Assembly: GCA_018334595.1 (NCBI GenBank)
Contig: JAGXLQ010000020.1
Coordinates: 1 to 12,792, forward strand
DNA from: Candidatus Bipolaricaulota bacterium
GTDB lineage: Bacteria; Bipolaricaulota; Bipolaricaulia; M55B111
Direction of reading: 5' to 3'
Length of the DNA stretch: 12,792 bases
Part shown: piece by piece, positions 1 through 7,877 of the stretch
Position numbering within the stretch: the first letter of the stretch is position 1
Layout: each line of letters begins with the position of its first letter
Made by a program: the position numbers and the translations under genes
The notes under the pieces: model-generated
What the model was told of the DNA's origin: nothing
The model's input: only the letters and a program-made list of their open reading frames with translations
Databases searched by the model: none

Positions 1-3000
1 TCAATATCCGCACCTCGACGAGCTCCCCGTCCTCAATGATCGGAAGGGTCTTTACACCTGACCTTTGCGCAAGTTCGAGGAGGCTTTCGTTAATCGTCTC
101 TCCTTCTTTCGCTATGAGGTGGTCCCTCTTGTATATGTCCTCGGCCACCTCATAGCCGATAATCCTCTTTCTCTCTTCCCTTATCTCTTCGTTCTTCTCC
201 CGCAATCTCTTGACGACGTTGCGGAACTCTTCCAGGGTGATCAATTCGTTCTGCGTCAGGTCGGAATCACCGCGGTTACTGACGATCACGTTGTTTAACA
301 TCTGCGCGATAATTACCTCGATATGAGTGTCGTTTATATCTACTCCCTGACTCTTGTAGACCTTTTGGATCTCCGCAAGTAGGTAATCGAACGTCCGCTC
401 CACTCCAGCTTTATCCAGCAGGTTGTGTGGCGGAATTACTCCTTTTGATAGTTGCTGCCCGGGAGTAACCTTGTCGCCGATCCCCACGATCGGTGAGTGT
501 TTAAGGGTAACCTGCTCCTTGAACCTGTACACGACCCTAACCAGGTCCTGGTCAGCGGGCACAACTTCCTCAACGGTTAGGTCTCTATCTACCGGCCTAT
601 CGAGGTTAAACAAGGTCTTACCCTTCTTAACCCCTTCGCCGTCGACTACGGCGGGTATCATCGACTCGGTTAACGGTATCCTCTTGAGTCCTTCCTCGGG
701 GTTGAATAGGATCAACCGCCCAGGTGATCTTACAACTATCCCGGACTTGTCGGCCTTTAGCTGGATGGGATCCTTAACGTCAATCAGCCCTTCTCCTTCC
801 TCCACGCCTTCGCCTTCTTCGACCAGGGGGTTGGCCATGGGGGGAATCAGGTGGTCAACGAACTTTCCGTCATCGTCGACCAGGGTAATCAACCGGGAGT
901 CCTCATCCACGCAGTCCACTGTCCCCGACTCCTTGGCCGGCACCTGCTCAAGCTTAAACCGTTCGGTAAGCTTGTCACCCTTCTCAACGGGGTCACCGGA
1001 CTCTACTACCGGATCAACTCCCTCCGGCAATTCGTAATACCGATCCGACCTACTCATCAACAGATACATAACCTGTTGATGCTCTTCATCAACTATCCTG
1101 ATAGTTCCGGCGTGAGGGCTCGTGTTGTCAACGACGTCACCCAGCGGCAACTCATCACCCGGTTCGACCAAACATAGGGGTTTGGGTATTGTTAACTCCT
1201 GGTCGTCTCCCTCGATCTCTACCCTCTTCCCCTGTTCCGTATCCGTAATATCAACTACGTAACCTTCGATATCGGTTATAGTCGCCTGGGCACTTTTCGT
1301 CGTCTTCCGCGCCTCGAAGAGTTCCTCGGCACGGGGCAGGCCCTGGGTAATATCCTCCCCGGCTACACCACCGGAGTGGAAAGTCCTCATCGTAAGCTGA
1401 GTACCGGGTTCACCAATTGATTGGGCCGCAATAATTCCGGCAGCAACACCCTTCTCTATCTCCTTGTGGGTCGACAGGTCCATCCCGTAACAGGACTGAC
1501 ATACACCCTTCTCCGTCTCACAGGTGAGTGGGGATCTAACGACGATCTTAGGCCTGATGACGACCGTTTCCACGCCGCACTCCTGTATCCCTTCTGCCTC
1601 CGGGGGGTCGATGACCTCGTCCGCACCGACGATTACCTTCCCAGATTCGGGTTCCCGTACGTCGCTCACGCTACAGGTGCCCAGCACCTTGTCGACAAAG
1701 TCCGAACTATCCGTCTCGACTTCTACGCGCTTCTCGCCGATTTCCTCGGCGAGTTTATCGCCAATAAGTTCTCCCCTGTCCGCCATCACGGAGCCATCCC
1801 CGGGATCTATCACGGGCTCGGCGAGTGTCTTGCCATATATTCTCGTCTCTATACTCTCCATCATCTCGCCGCCCTCGTAACTCAACGGAGCGATCTCTAT
1901 CCCACGATTGGTCCCACAGTCCCTCTCACGGACAACGATGTTCGATACCGCCTCGACCAACCGCCTGGTAAGATAGCCGGAGTCAGCCGTCTTCAACGCC
2001 GTATCCGCGGTACCCTTTCTTCCCCCGTGAGTGGAGATAAAGTACTCCATCATGTCAAGGCCTTCCCTAAAGTTGGACCTAACCGGCATCTCTATTACGT
2101 CACCGGAGGGGTCGGCCATCAATCCCCTCATCCCCGCAAGCTGTTTGACCTGGTCAGCGCTGCCCCTTGCTCCGGAACCGACCATCATCTGCAGTGGGTT
2201 GAACTTGTTTTTTGCGAAGTTCTCCATCGTCGCGCTCTCGACCTCGTCAACGGTCTCGTGCCAGATATCCACGACAGAAGACGACCTTTCTTCCTCAGAG
2301 GCCAGGCCCTGCTCGAACATTTCCGTAATGTTTCTCACCCGCTCGTTGGCCCGCTCCAAAATGTGGGCCTTTTCCTGAGGAGTCAGACAATCCTTTGTCG
2401 AGATCGTCAACGCGGACTCAGTAGCCTCAGAAAAGCCAAGTTCCTTCAGTTCGTCGAGAATCCTCACGACCCTCTCGTTACCACACTCTTCGAAGACCCT
2501 CATTAGAATTTTCGACACGTCGGAGGACTCGAACTGTTTATCGTAGTCGCGTAGGTCCGGGGGAAAGAGGTCGTTAAACTCCGCCCTGCCAAGAGTTGTA
2601 TCAATTACCTCCCCGTCGATCCTTATCTTGACGGGCGCGTGAAGGGAAATAATGTCGTTTTCATGTGCCCGCCGGGCTTCCCTGATGCTCCGGAAGTACT
2701 TACCCTTACCCTTTCCATCCTCATCCATCTGAGTTAAGTAGTAGAAGGCGTAAATTTGATCCTGAGTCGGCTTTGTTAGAGGCCCGCCGTCCGCCGGAGA
2801 TAACAGGTTATGGGAGGAAAGCATCAACTCCCTCGACTCCTGTACCGCCTCGCGCGTCAGCGGGAGGTGTATTGCCATCTGGTCTCCGTCAAAGTCGGCG
2901 TTGTAGGGCGGACAGACGTGGGGGTGAATGTGGATGGCGTTTCCGTCGACCAGTTTCGGCTCGAAAGCCTCAATTCCCAGCCTGTGTAGGGTGGGGGCAC

Positions 3001-4699
3001 GGTTCAACAGCACCGGCCTCTCCTCGAGCAATTCCTCAAGGTAATCGAGGACGTCGGGTAGCTCCCCCGCCAGCGCCTTGTTCTTGATCTCGTTGTAATC
3101 GGAGTAAGTAGTGTCGTCCAGATAACGGGTTATGAAGGGCTTAAAGAGTTCTAGGGCCATCTTCTTGGGTACGCCACATTCCCAGACCTTCAACTTGGGA
3201 TCGACGACGATGACCGCCCGCCCGGAGTAGTCAACACGCCTCCCCAGGAGGTTACGGCGCAACCGGCCATGTTTACCGGAAATCCTGTCCGAAAGGGACT
3301 TAAGTGGCCTATCGTCCTTGCCTCTGATGGGTGTATTCTTCTTCTCGTTATGAATAAGGGCGTCGACGGACTCCTGCAACATCCTCCTTTCGTTCCGGAG
3401 AATTACCTCGGGAGCCCCCATGTCTTCCAGTCGCTTCAACCTGTTGTTCCTATTAATTATCCGGCGATAGAGGTCGTTAAGGTCCGTGGTGGCGAACTTT
3501 CCACCTTCTAGGTGGACTATGGGCCTGAGATCAGGTGGAAGTACCGGTATGGCTTCGAGGGCAATGTAGCTTGACTTATTTCCCGATTCCTTAAGCTTCT
3601 CAACCACGCTAAGTCGCTTGGATAGCTTATTCTTGGCCGTAATGGACGTCTCACGGTCAAGCTGCCTATTTAGCTTTTCGCTCAGCTGGTCAAGGTCGAT
3701 TGTCTCCAGTAGGCCCTTGATACCCTGGGCCCCAGTGTAAGCAGAGAATCCAGTCGGATAGAGGCGTTCGTACGCTTCCTTCTCCAGCTGGGTGATCTTC
3801 TGCCCCACCTCCAGGGGGACGTCGTCGTCGTTTACCTTGGTTACCAGGAAGGCCAGGTTGTCGACTTCTTCCTGGGCGACCTCTCCTTCGACTTCTTCAT
3901 CGTAACGAGAGGTCAGCATCTGGTAGAAAGTCTCGGTGCAAATTTCGCCGACCGGGGACTCGGCAATAAGGTCTCCCTCTTCGACCTCGTCACCCTCGGC
4001 AATCTCGAGTACGACGTCCTCGGCAACGGGGTACTCTACCTCCCCGACGGAAAGTAGCTTTACCCCTTCACCGTTCTGCAACTTCTTGTGTTCTATCGAT
4101 ACGGTTCCCGCCTCCTCCGCTTCCACGGGTGGGGCGTCGTTGATTATTATTCCATCCTCGGTCTCGAAATCGATTACGGGCTCCAGGATATCGAGCTCCG
4201 AGCTATAGAGCATCTCGTTTTCTCGGACTGAATCGTCCTCGGAGGCAGTTACTATGTAGATGTCCTCTCGCGTAGTCTCCGCTTCGTAGTAAGCGATTTT
4301 TCTCAAGGTCTTTTTCTTGACGTCAAGGAGCTTACTCAGGGGACTTGAAATACCTTTAAGAAACCAGAAATGGATGACGGAGCTCGCCAGTTCGATGTGG
4401 CCCATGTTCTTCCGCCTGACGGACGAATCAGTTACCAGGACCCCGCACTTTTCACAAGTAATTCCCTCGTACTTCTTTCCCTCGTACTTCCCGCAGGCAC
4501 ACTTATAATCCTCCTCGGGGCCGAAAATCTCCTCGGCGTAGAGCCCTCCTTTCTCGGGCTTGTGCGTACGGTAATTTATCGTCTCCGACTCGGTCACCTC
4601 ACCGTGAGACCACCCTCGTATCTCATCGGGGGAGGCAAACAGTAATTTTACTTCTTCTATGTCGTCGCCGCTCATCATATCATTGTCACTAGACAACAT
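1..4699 (-). CDS. rpoC: DNA-directed RNA polymerase subunit beta prime, C-terminus cut by window edge
   Basis: Largest subunit of RNA polymerase, forming the catalytic centre with beta. 1,566 codons are visible and the frame is open from the start to the left edge. The N-terminal zinc site is C67, C69, C82 and C85. The active-site loop NADFDGD lies at residues 600-606, with metal-binding Asp 602, 604 and 606. The bridge-helix/trigger-loop region with MRGLM and NFREGL is intact, and the second zinc site is C928, C1060, C1067 and C1070. A DxHIEVI segment at about 1457-1464 precedes the missing C-terminus. Insertions relative to short beta prime proteins lie at about 141-285, 930-1058 and 1135-1455, as beta-rich, acidic segments resembling sandwich-barrel hybrid motifs. 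The ATG at 4699 is chosen because a strong ribosome binding site lies 5 nt upstream; two in-frame ATGs at codons 8 and 9 lack this. rpoB is not upstream, which is unusual. Identity is certain. Confidence 0.98.
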   Translation of the reverse strand, partial: MLSSDNDMMSGDDIEEVKLLFASPDEIRGWSHGEVTESETINYRTHKPEKGGLYAEEIFGPEEDYKCACGKYEGKKYEGITCEKCGVLVTDSSVRRKNMGHIELASSVIHFWFLKGISSPLSKLLDVKKKTLRKIAYYEAETTREDIYIVTASEDDSVRENEMLYSSELDILEPVIDFETEDGIIINDAPPVEAEEAGTVSIEHKKLQNGEGVKLLSVGEVEYPVAEDVVLEIAEGDEVEEGDLIAESPVGEICTETFYQMLTSRYDEEVEGEVAQEEVDNLAFLVTKVNDDDVPLEVGQKITQLEKEAYERLYPTGFSAYTGAQGIKGLLETIDLDQLSEKLNRQLDRETSITAKNKLSKRLSVVEKLKESGNKSSYIALEAIPVLPPDLRPIVHLEGGKFATTDLNDLYRRIINRNNRLKRLEDMGAPEVILRNERRMLQESVDALIHNEKKNTPIRGKDDRPLKSLSDRISGKHGRLRRNLLGRRVDYSGRAVIVVDPKLKVWECGVPKKMALELFKPFITRYLDDTTYSDYNEIKNKALAGELPDVLDYLEELLEERPVLLNRAPTLHRLGIEAFEPKLVDGNAIHIHPHVCPPYNADFDGDQMAIHLPLTREAVQESRELMLSSHNLLSPADGGPLTKPTQDQIYAFYYLTQMDEDGKGKGKYFRSIREARRAHENDIISLHAPVKIRIDGEVIDTTLGRAEFNDLFPPDLRDYDKQFESSDVSKILMRVFEECGNERVVRILDELKELGFSEATESALTISTKDCLTPQEKAHILERANERVRNITEMFEQGLASEEERSSSVVDIWHETVDEVESATMENFAKNKFNPLQMMVGSGARGSADQVKQLAGMRGLMADPSGDVIEMPVRSNFREGLDMMEYFISTHGGRKGTADTALKTADSGYLTRRLVEAVSNIVVRERDCGTNRGIEIAPLSYEGGEMMESIETRIYGKTLAEPVIDPGDGSVMADRGELIGDKLAEEIGEKRVEVETDSSDFVDKVLGTCSVSDVREPESGKVIVGADEVIDPPEAEGIQECGVETVVIRPKIVVRSPLTCETEKGVCQSCYGMDLSTHKEIEKGVAAGIIAAQSIGEPGTQLTMRTFHSGGVAGEDITQGLPRAEELFEARKTTKSAQATITDIEGYVVDITDTEQGKRVEIEGDDQELTIPKPLCLVEPGDELPLGDVVDNTSPHAGTIRIVDEEHQQVMYLLMSRSDRYYELPEGVDPVVESGDPVEKGDKLTERFKLEQVPAKESGTVDCVDEDSRLITLVDDDGKFVDHLIPPMANPLVEEGEGVEEGEGLIDVKDPIQLKADKSGIVVRSPGRLILFNPEEGLKRIPLTESMIPAVVDGEGVKKGKTLFNLDRPVDRDLTVEEVVPADQDLVRVVYRFKEQVTLKHSPIVGIGDKVTPGQQLSKGVIPPHNLLDKAGVERTFDYLLAEIQKVYKSQGVDINDTHIEVIIAQMLNNVIVSNRGDSDLTQNELITLEEFRNVVKRLREKNEEIREERKRIIGYEVAEDIYKRDHLIAKEGETINESLLELAQRSGVKTLPIIEDGELVEVRIL

Positions 4700-4748
4700 C
4701 CGCAATCACCTCAACACTTATATAGCTATCTACATGGCTAACTTTCAC
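4689..4748 (-). CDS. Possible leader peptide overlapping the rpoC start (19 codons plus stop)
   Basis: This short frame starts with GTG at 4748 and reads MKVSHVDSYISVEVIADVV, then TAG. Its stop lies inside rpoC codons 3-4, so it overlaps the rpoC start by 11 nt in another frame. It is included because AGGAGG at 4757-4762 sits 8 nt before the GTG, an excellent ribosome binding site with no other gene to serve. If translated, ribosomes finishing it would terminate over the rpoC start and could couple rpoC translation to it. The peptide resembles nothing I recognise. The frame is short enough to be chance, so the call rests on the binding site and the overlap. Confidence 0.3.
   Translation of the reverse strand: MKVSHVDSYISVEVIADVV
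4705..4712 (-). promoter_or_regulatory. Ribosome binding site of rpoC
   Basis: GAGGTGAT on the minus strand is an 8-nt match to the 16S anti-Shine-Dalgarno, 5 nt before the ATG at 4699. It decides the rpoC start over the in-frame ATGs at 4678 and 4675. Confidence 0.85.
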
Positions 4749-5286
4749 TCTTACACCCTCCTAATTACCAAACTCTACCGAGAGTACCCATGGCTTGCAC
4801 CGAGGATGAATCGGCTGATTTTGAGTGCTGGGCCTTCTCCCATATCATCTCTACAGTTTTAATTATCTCTTATTTCCTCCAAGACCCGCCCCGTGGGCGG
4901 GGTTCTTGACTTTCCTGAACAGACCAGCCCTCAACAGGACAGGAATCTATGCGGGGTCAATTACTTTACCTTCTGGAGAGAGAAACACCGGCAGTCCTGA
5001 GGAATGAAAAAACATTATTGTGTTCTTGATAAAGAACGAGACAGAATTCTCTAATAGATAATTTGCTCTCCACCGCAAGTTAGGGATCAACTTGTTAATA
5101 AGTACGCCCTGGATACGGCAAGGACTTCGTGCTTTCATCTACCCTCGGTTGAAATTACAGACCAACATTTGTTAAGAGTACTTCTTCGTTAACGTTTCAC
5201 GGCCGGACAGACCCCGGGGATAACAAACAGTAAAAGAGCCTATTGGCCTCCTTACGGCCACTCGCTGGAGGTGGTCAATTCCGGCG
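4713..5286. other. Gene-poor gap between fmdB and rpoC
   Basis: About 575 nt where the end of rpoB would be expected. No reading frame here resembles the RpoB C-terminus or any other protein I know. Two frames of about 60 codons exist, one per strand, both low-quality and without convincing start signals. Visible structure is a GC-rich hairpin at 4881-4907 and a 6-bp hairpin at 5022-5037 (GTTCTT/AAGAAC, 4-nt loop). Read on the minus strand, the latter is followed 9 nt later by six T, too far for a standard terminator. I see no tRNA or rRNA and no clear promoter for rpoC. The strand below fmdB could be a long rpoC leader, or decayed DNA left by a rearrangement. Confidence 0.6.
4881..4907. repeat. 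GC-rich inverted repeat, possibly a remnant IS200/IS605-type end
   Basis: CCCGCCC (4885-4891) and GGGCGGG (4895-4901) form a 7-bp stem with a 3-nt loop. Outer AAGA (4881-4884) pairs with TCTT (4904-4907) across a 2-nt bulge. The plus-strand right arm, GGGCGGGG followed by TTCTTGAC, resembles from memory the hairpin at the right end of IS200/IS605 elements and the 3' end of TnpB guide RNAs. No tnpA or tnpB gene is present. Read in the minus direction it has no T tract, so it is not a standard terminator. The hairpin is certain; its origin is a guess. Confidence 0.5.
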
Positions 5287-5568
5287 TCATTCACCCTTTG
5301 ATTCTACCTTGTCGCTTTCGCTTTCCCCGCCGTTGGAGTTAGAACTTTCGCCGTTGCCGTTCCCTCCGTTTCCCTTATAATTGCTATTGCTCTTGTAATC
5401 GGTGCGATAAAAACCCTTGCCCTTAAACCTTATTCCCACGCTGGACACCATCCTCTCAACGGACTTACTTCCACACTCCGGGCACTCGGGGTCTTCTTCC
5501 TCCCCGTTCATACGCAGAACCTTGAATACGTTATCACATTCGTTGCAACGATATTTGTATAATGGCAT
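5287..5568 (-). CDS. FmdB-family small zinc ribbon protein
   Basis: 93 aa. The N-terminus MPLYKYRCNEC is the signature of the FmdB/CxxC-CxxC regulatory family. One zinc ribbon is formed by C8, C11, C29 and C32. The conserved segment continues to about residue 62 and ends in a G-F-Y-x-T-D-Y motif typical of the family. Residues 63-93 are a low-complexity tail rich in Asn, Gly, Ser and Glu, probably disordered. The ATG at 5568 has a strong AGGAGG-type ribosome binding site just upstream. Family members are often called putative regulators after the formamidase-associated protein, but the molecular role is not established. It has its own strong promoter after uvrD, and rpoC lies downstream on the same strand, so the two could share a transcript. 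Confidence 0.9.
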   Translation of the reverse strand: MPLYKYRCNECDNVFKVLRMNGEEEDPECPECGSKSVERMVSSVGIRFKGKGFYRTDYKSNSNYKGNGGNGNGESSNSNGGESESDKVESKGE

Positions 5569-5757
5569 CCTAACCTCCTCGTCATCTACGGATCTACCCG
5601 TTTCTAATGGCTAGATTTCCCTTTTTTCACTCGAAACCTTGTATTATGTTGCAAATAATACGGCGCTGGTATACCAAATTTATGCTTGGTTCTTAATGGC
5701 TCTTAATGGAAAAGTATAACATCGACTAACACTACCCCAATAATAAATCGTCCACCA
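5569..5757 (-). promoter_or_regulatory. Long fmdB 5' leader with a perfect palindrome
   Basis: AT-rich noncoding stretch between the predicted transcription start and fmdB. It contains the 10-bp palindrome TGGTATACCA (5667-5676) and a two-copy tandem repeat of TCTTAATGG, period 10 (5691-5709). Neither matches a riboswitch or operator I recognise. The last bases (5572-5580) are the fmdB ribosome binding site. Confidence 0.35.
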
Positions 5758-5785
5758 ATTATAATAAAGGGCGGGACAATTTCAA
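5758..5785 (-). promoter_or_regulatory. Strong sigma-70-type promoter for fmdB
   Basis: Minus strand: a -35 box TTGAAA (5780-5785, 5 of 6 consensus), a 16-nt spacer and a perfect TATAAT -10 box (5758-5763). Transcription would start near 5751, giving a leader of about 180 nt before fmdB. It begins only 13 nt after the helicase stop codon, so fmdB and possibly rpoC can be expressed independently of the helicase operon. Confidence 0.65.
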
Positions 5786-5797
5786 CTGCTTACCCGA

Positions 5798-7846
5798 TCA
5801 AGCAAGAAAATCCTTCCAGTTATCCTTCTTTCCCGCGCCAATCTTCCGTGCCGAAGAAGACCTTAACGACGAGTACCCCCGGCCTCCCCCTGACCGTTCC
5901 CTGAGTTCCTCGTCGGGGATCTCTTTCAAAAACCTCGAGGGGAGGTTGCCAAACCGCTGGCCGTACAGGAACCTGTTATCCGTGTAGCTGAGGAAGACGC
6001 GTTCCTTGGCCCGCGTCAACCCGACGTAACAAAGCCTCCTTTCCTCCTCGAGACTGTTCTCCTCCACCGACCTGCGGTGAGGGAGTATTCCGTCCTCGAA
6101 GGCGACTATAAATACGTACTTAAACTCCAGGCCTTTTGCCGAGTGGAGTGTTAGGAGCGAAACCCTATCCCCCCTGTCCTCAAAATCGTCCACGTCCGAT
6201 TCAAGCGCGACGTCCTCGAGAAATTCCTCGAGCGAGTCCTCATCCAGATCGGCTTCTTGGATCTGCCCGACTAACTCCCGGACGTTGTTCTTCCTGTCCT
6301 CCGCGGAAGAGACGTCGTAGTCGCTTTCAAGTTGCTCGAAGAACCCAATATCCATTACTAGGTCACGAGTTAACTGGACGGGGTCGTAGCCGTCTTCCTT
6401 TCTGTCGATATACCCTTCGATCAGGTCCACGAAGCCCTCGAGGCTGCTTACCTGCCTGGAGGTCAACTCCGGGCAGTTCTCCAAATCCGTCAAGGCCTCC
6501 CAAGTAGAGACGCCCTCCGAATCAGCGCACGCCCGGACTCTTTCCTCGGTCTTGGCGCCGAGTCCACGTCTGGGGTAGTTAAAAATCCGGGACAGGCTGA
6601 GGTCGTCATCGGGGTTTGTGATAACCCTGAGGTAGGCGAGAACGTCCTTGATTTCCTTACGCTCGTAGAACCTCGTCCCTCTGACTATCTCGTAGGGGAC
6701 GCCCCTCTTAACCAACTTCTCTTCTATCTTTCGAGACAGTGGATTTACGCGGTACAGAATCGCTATCTCGCCAAGACGGACGCCCTCACCCTTGAGGTGC
6801 TTAATTTCTTCAACGAGAAACTCCGCCTCGTCGGTTTCGTCACCCGCGTGATAGACCATTATCGACTCCCCTTCGTCCCGCAGGGGCTCCATCTCCTTGC
6901 TCTTTCTCAACCGGTTGTTGCTGATTAGCGAGTTGGCCGCGCGGAGTATGGGTCTGCGCGAACGGTAGTTCTTGGAGAGGTTTATCACGACAGCGTCCGG
7001 ATAGTCCTCCTCGAACTCTAGTATGTTGCTGACGTCAGCACCACGCCAGCCAAATATTGCCTGGTCGTCATCGCCAACTACACACAGGTTGTCCCCCGGC
7101 CTGGCCAGTTCCCTGGCCAGAACGTACTGGGCGTGATTCGTATCCTGGTATTCATCCACCAGCAGGAACTCAAAGCGGTTCTTCCAGGATTGGATACCCG
7201 GATCCTCCAACTCGAGCAGTTTCACCGTCAACCTTAGCAGGTCGGCGAAGTCCATTCCGTTCCACTCTCTGAGGTTCTCCTGGTAATTCCTGTATACCCT
7301 GTCCACGATTTGTAACATGTAATCGTCGACCTTACCCGACCTCTCGCCCCGGTATTCCTCGGGCCCGATCAGTTCGTTCTTCGCCTCGTTGATCATCGAG
7401 GCGATCATACCGGGGTTGAATTCATCGGTTGAAATATCCAGCCCCTTCATCGTCTCCTTCACTGCCTTTTTCTGGTCCCCCTGGTCGTAGATGGTAAAGT
7501 ACCTGTTATATCCTCTATCCAGGACCTCTACGTACTCGCGCAGGAAGTTAGCACCGAGGGAATGGAAGGTGCCCATCCAGGGTCCCCGCCCAGTAGGTTT
7601 GTCATGGGGGAGAATTTCCGTCAACCTCTCCTTCATCTCGTCGGCAGCCTTGTTTGTAAAGGTCAACCCAAGAATCCGGTCAGGGGCCACGCCGTGGTGG
7701 CTGATCAGGTACCCAACCCGGTAGGTGATAACCCTCGTCTTGCCGCTCCCGGCTCCCGAGAGAACCAACAGGGGCCCCTCGAAGTGCTGAACGGCCTCAC
7801 TCTGTTCAGGATTCAACTCTTCCAACAGGTAATCTTCTGAATTCAT
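5798..7846 (-). CDS. pcrA: UvrD/PcrA-type superfamily 1A 3'-5' DNA helicase
   Basis: ATP-driven helicase acting in nucleotide excision repair and in removing proteins from DNA. All SF1A motifs are present in order: Q motif (LNPEQ, 11-15), Walker A GAGSGKT (31-37), motif Ia LTFTNKAA (61-68), Walker B DEYQDT (231-236), motif III GDDDQAIFGWRGA (258-270), motif IV NYRS (293-296), and near the C-terminus motif V (LTLHSAKGLEF) and motif VI (YVGLTRAKE). At 682 aa it is somewhat shorter than typical PcrA or UvrD (about 720-750). The shortfall is in the C-terminal tail after motif VI, so the RNA polymerase-binding Tudor-like end seems reduced or absent. The ATG at 7846 has only a weak ribosome binding site and lies 28 nt after the preceding gene, suggesting coupled translation. 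The choice between pcrA and uvrD cannot be settled here. Confidence 0.93.
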   Translation of the reverse strand: MNSEDYLLEELNPEQSEAVQHFEGPLLVLSGAGSGKTRVITYRVGYLISHHGVAPDRILGLTFTNKAADEMKERLTEILPHDKPTGRGPWMGTFHSLGANFLREYVEVLDRGYNRYFTIYDQGDQKKAVKETMKGLDISTDEFNPGMIASMINEAKNELIGPEEYRGERSGKVDDYMLQIVDRVYRNYQENLREWNGMDFADLLRLTVKLLELEDPGIQSWKNRFEFLLVDEYQDTNHAQYVLARELARPGDNLCVVGDDDQAIFGWRGADVSNILEFEEDYPDAVVINLSKNYRSRRPILRAANSLISNNRLRKSKEMEPLRDEGESIMVYHAGDETDEAEFLVEEIKHLKGEGVRLGEIAILYRVNPLSRKIEEKLVKRGVPYEIVRGTRFYERKEIKDVLAYLRVITNPDDDLSLSRIFNYPRRGLGAKTEERVRACADSEGVSTWEALTDLENCPELTSRQVSSLEGFVDLIEGYIDRKEDGYDPVQLTRDLVMDIGFFEQLESDYDVSSAEDRKNNVRELVGQIQEADLDEDSLEEFLEDVALESDVDDFEDRGDRVSLLTLHSAKGLEFKYVFIVAFEDGILPHRRSVEENSLEEERRLCYVGLTRAKERVFLSYTDNRFLYGQRFGNLPSRFLKEIPDEELRERSGGGRGYSSLRSSSARKIGAGKKDNWKDFLA

Positions 7847-7860
7847 ATTTAGAAATCCCG

Positions 7861-7877
7861 TGAGGCGGAAAGCCTCA
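7861..7877 (-). other. Hairpin on the stop codon before the helicase gene
   Basis: TGAGGC and GCCTCA form a 6-bp stem with a 5-nt loop, and the first three bases of the RNA stem are the stop codon of the PP-loop gene. It ends 14 nt before the helicase ATG. No T tract follows, so it is not a standard terminator. It could affect translational coupling or mRNA decay. Confidence 0.4.

Noticed and set aside
1421..2506. 361-codon open frame on the plus strand
   Set aside because: It lies fully antisense to conserved rpoC catalytic sequence and its translation resembles no protein; it is a shadow of the real gene.
4779..4840. Short minus-strand frame ending in TGGTAA just before the leader ORF
   Set aside because: About 27 codons from an ATG with no nearby ribosome binding site; it does not look like the end of RpoB.
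4947..5138. 63-codon minus-strand frame in the gap before rpoC
   Set aside because: No convincing ribosome binding site, no recognisable domain, and a composition like noncoding DNA.
5213..5225. CCGGGGATAACA, matching a universally conserved 23S rRNA peptidyl-transferase segment
   Set aside because: The match is only about 12 nt and the flanking bases do not follow 23S rRNA, so it is probably chance.
5691..5709. Two-copy tandem TCTTAATGG as a CRISPR or iteron repeat
   Set aside because: Only two copies without spacers; too short to support either.
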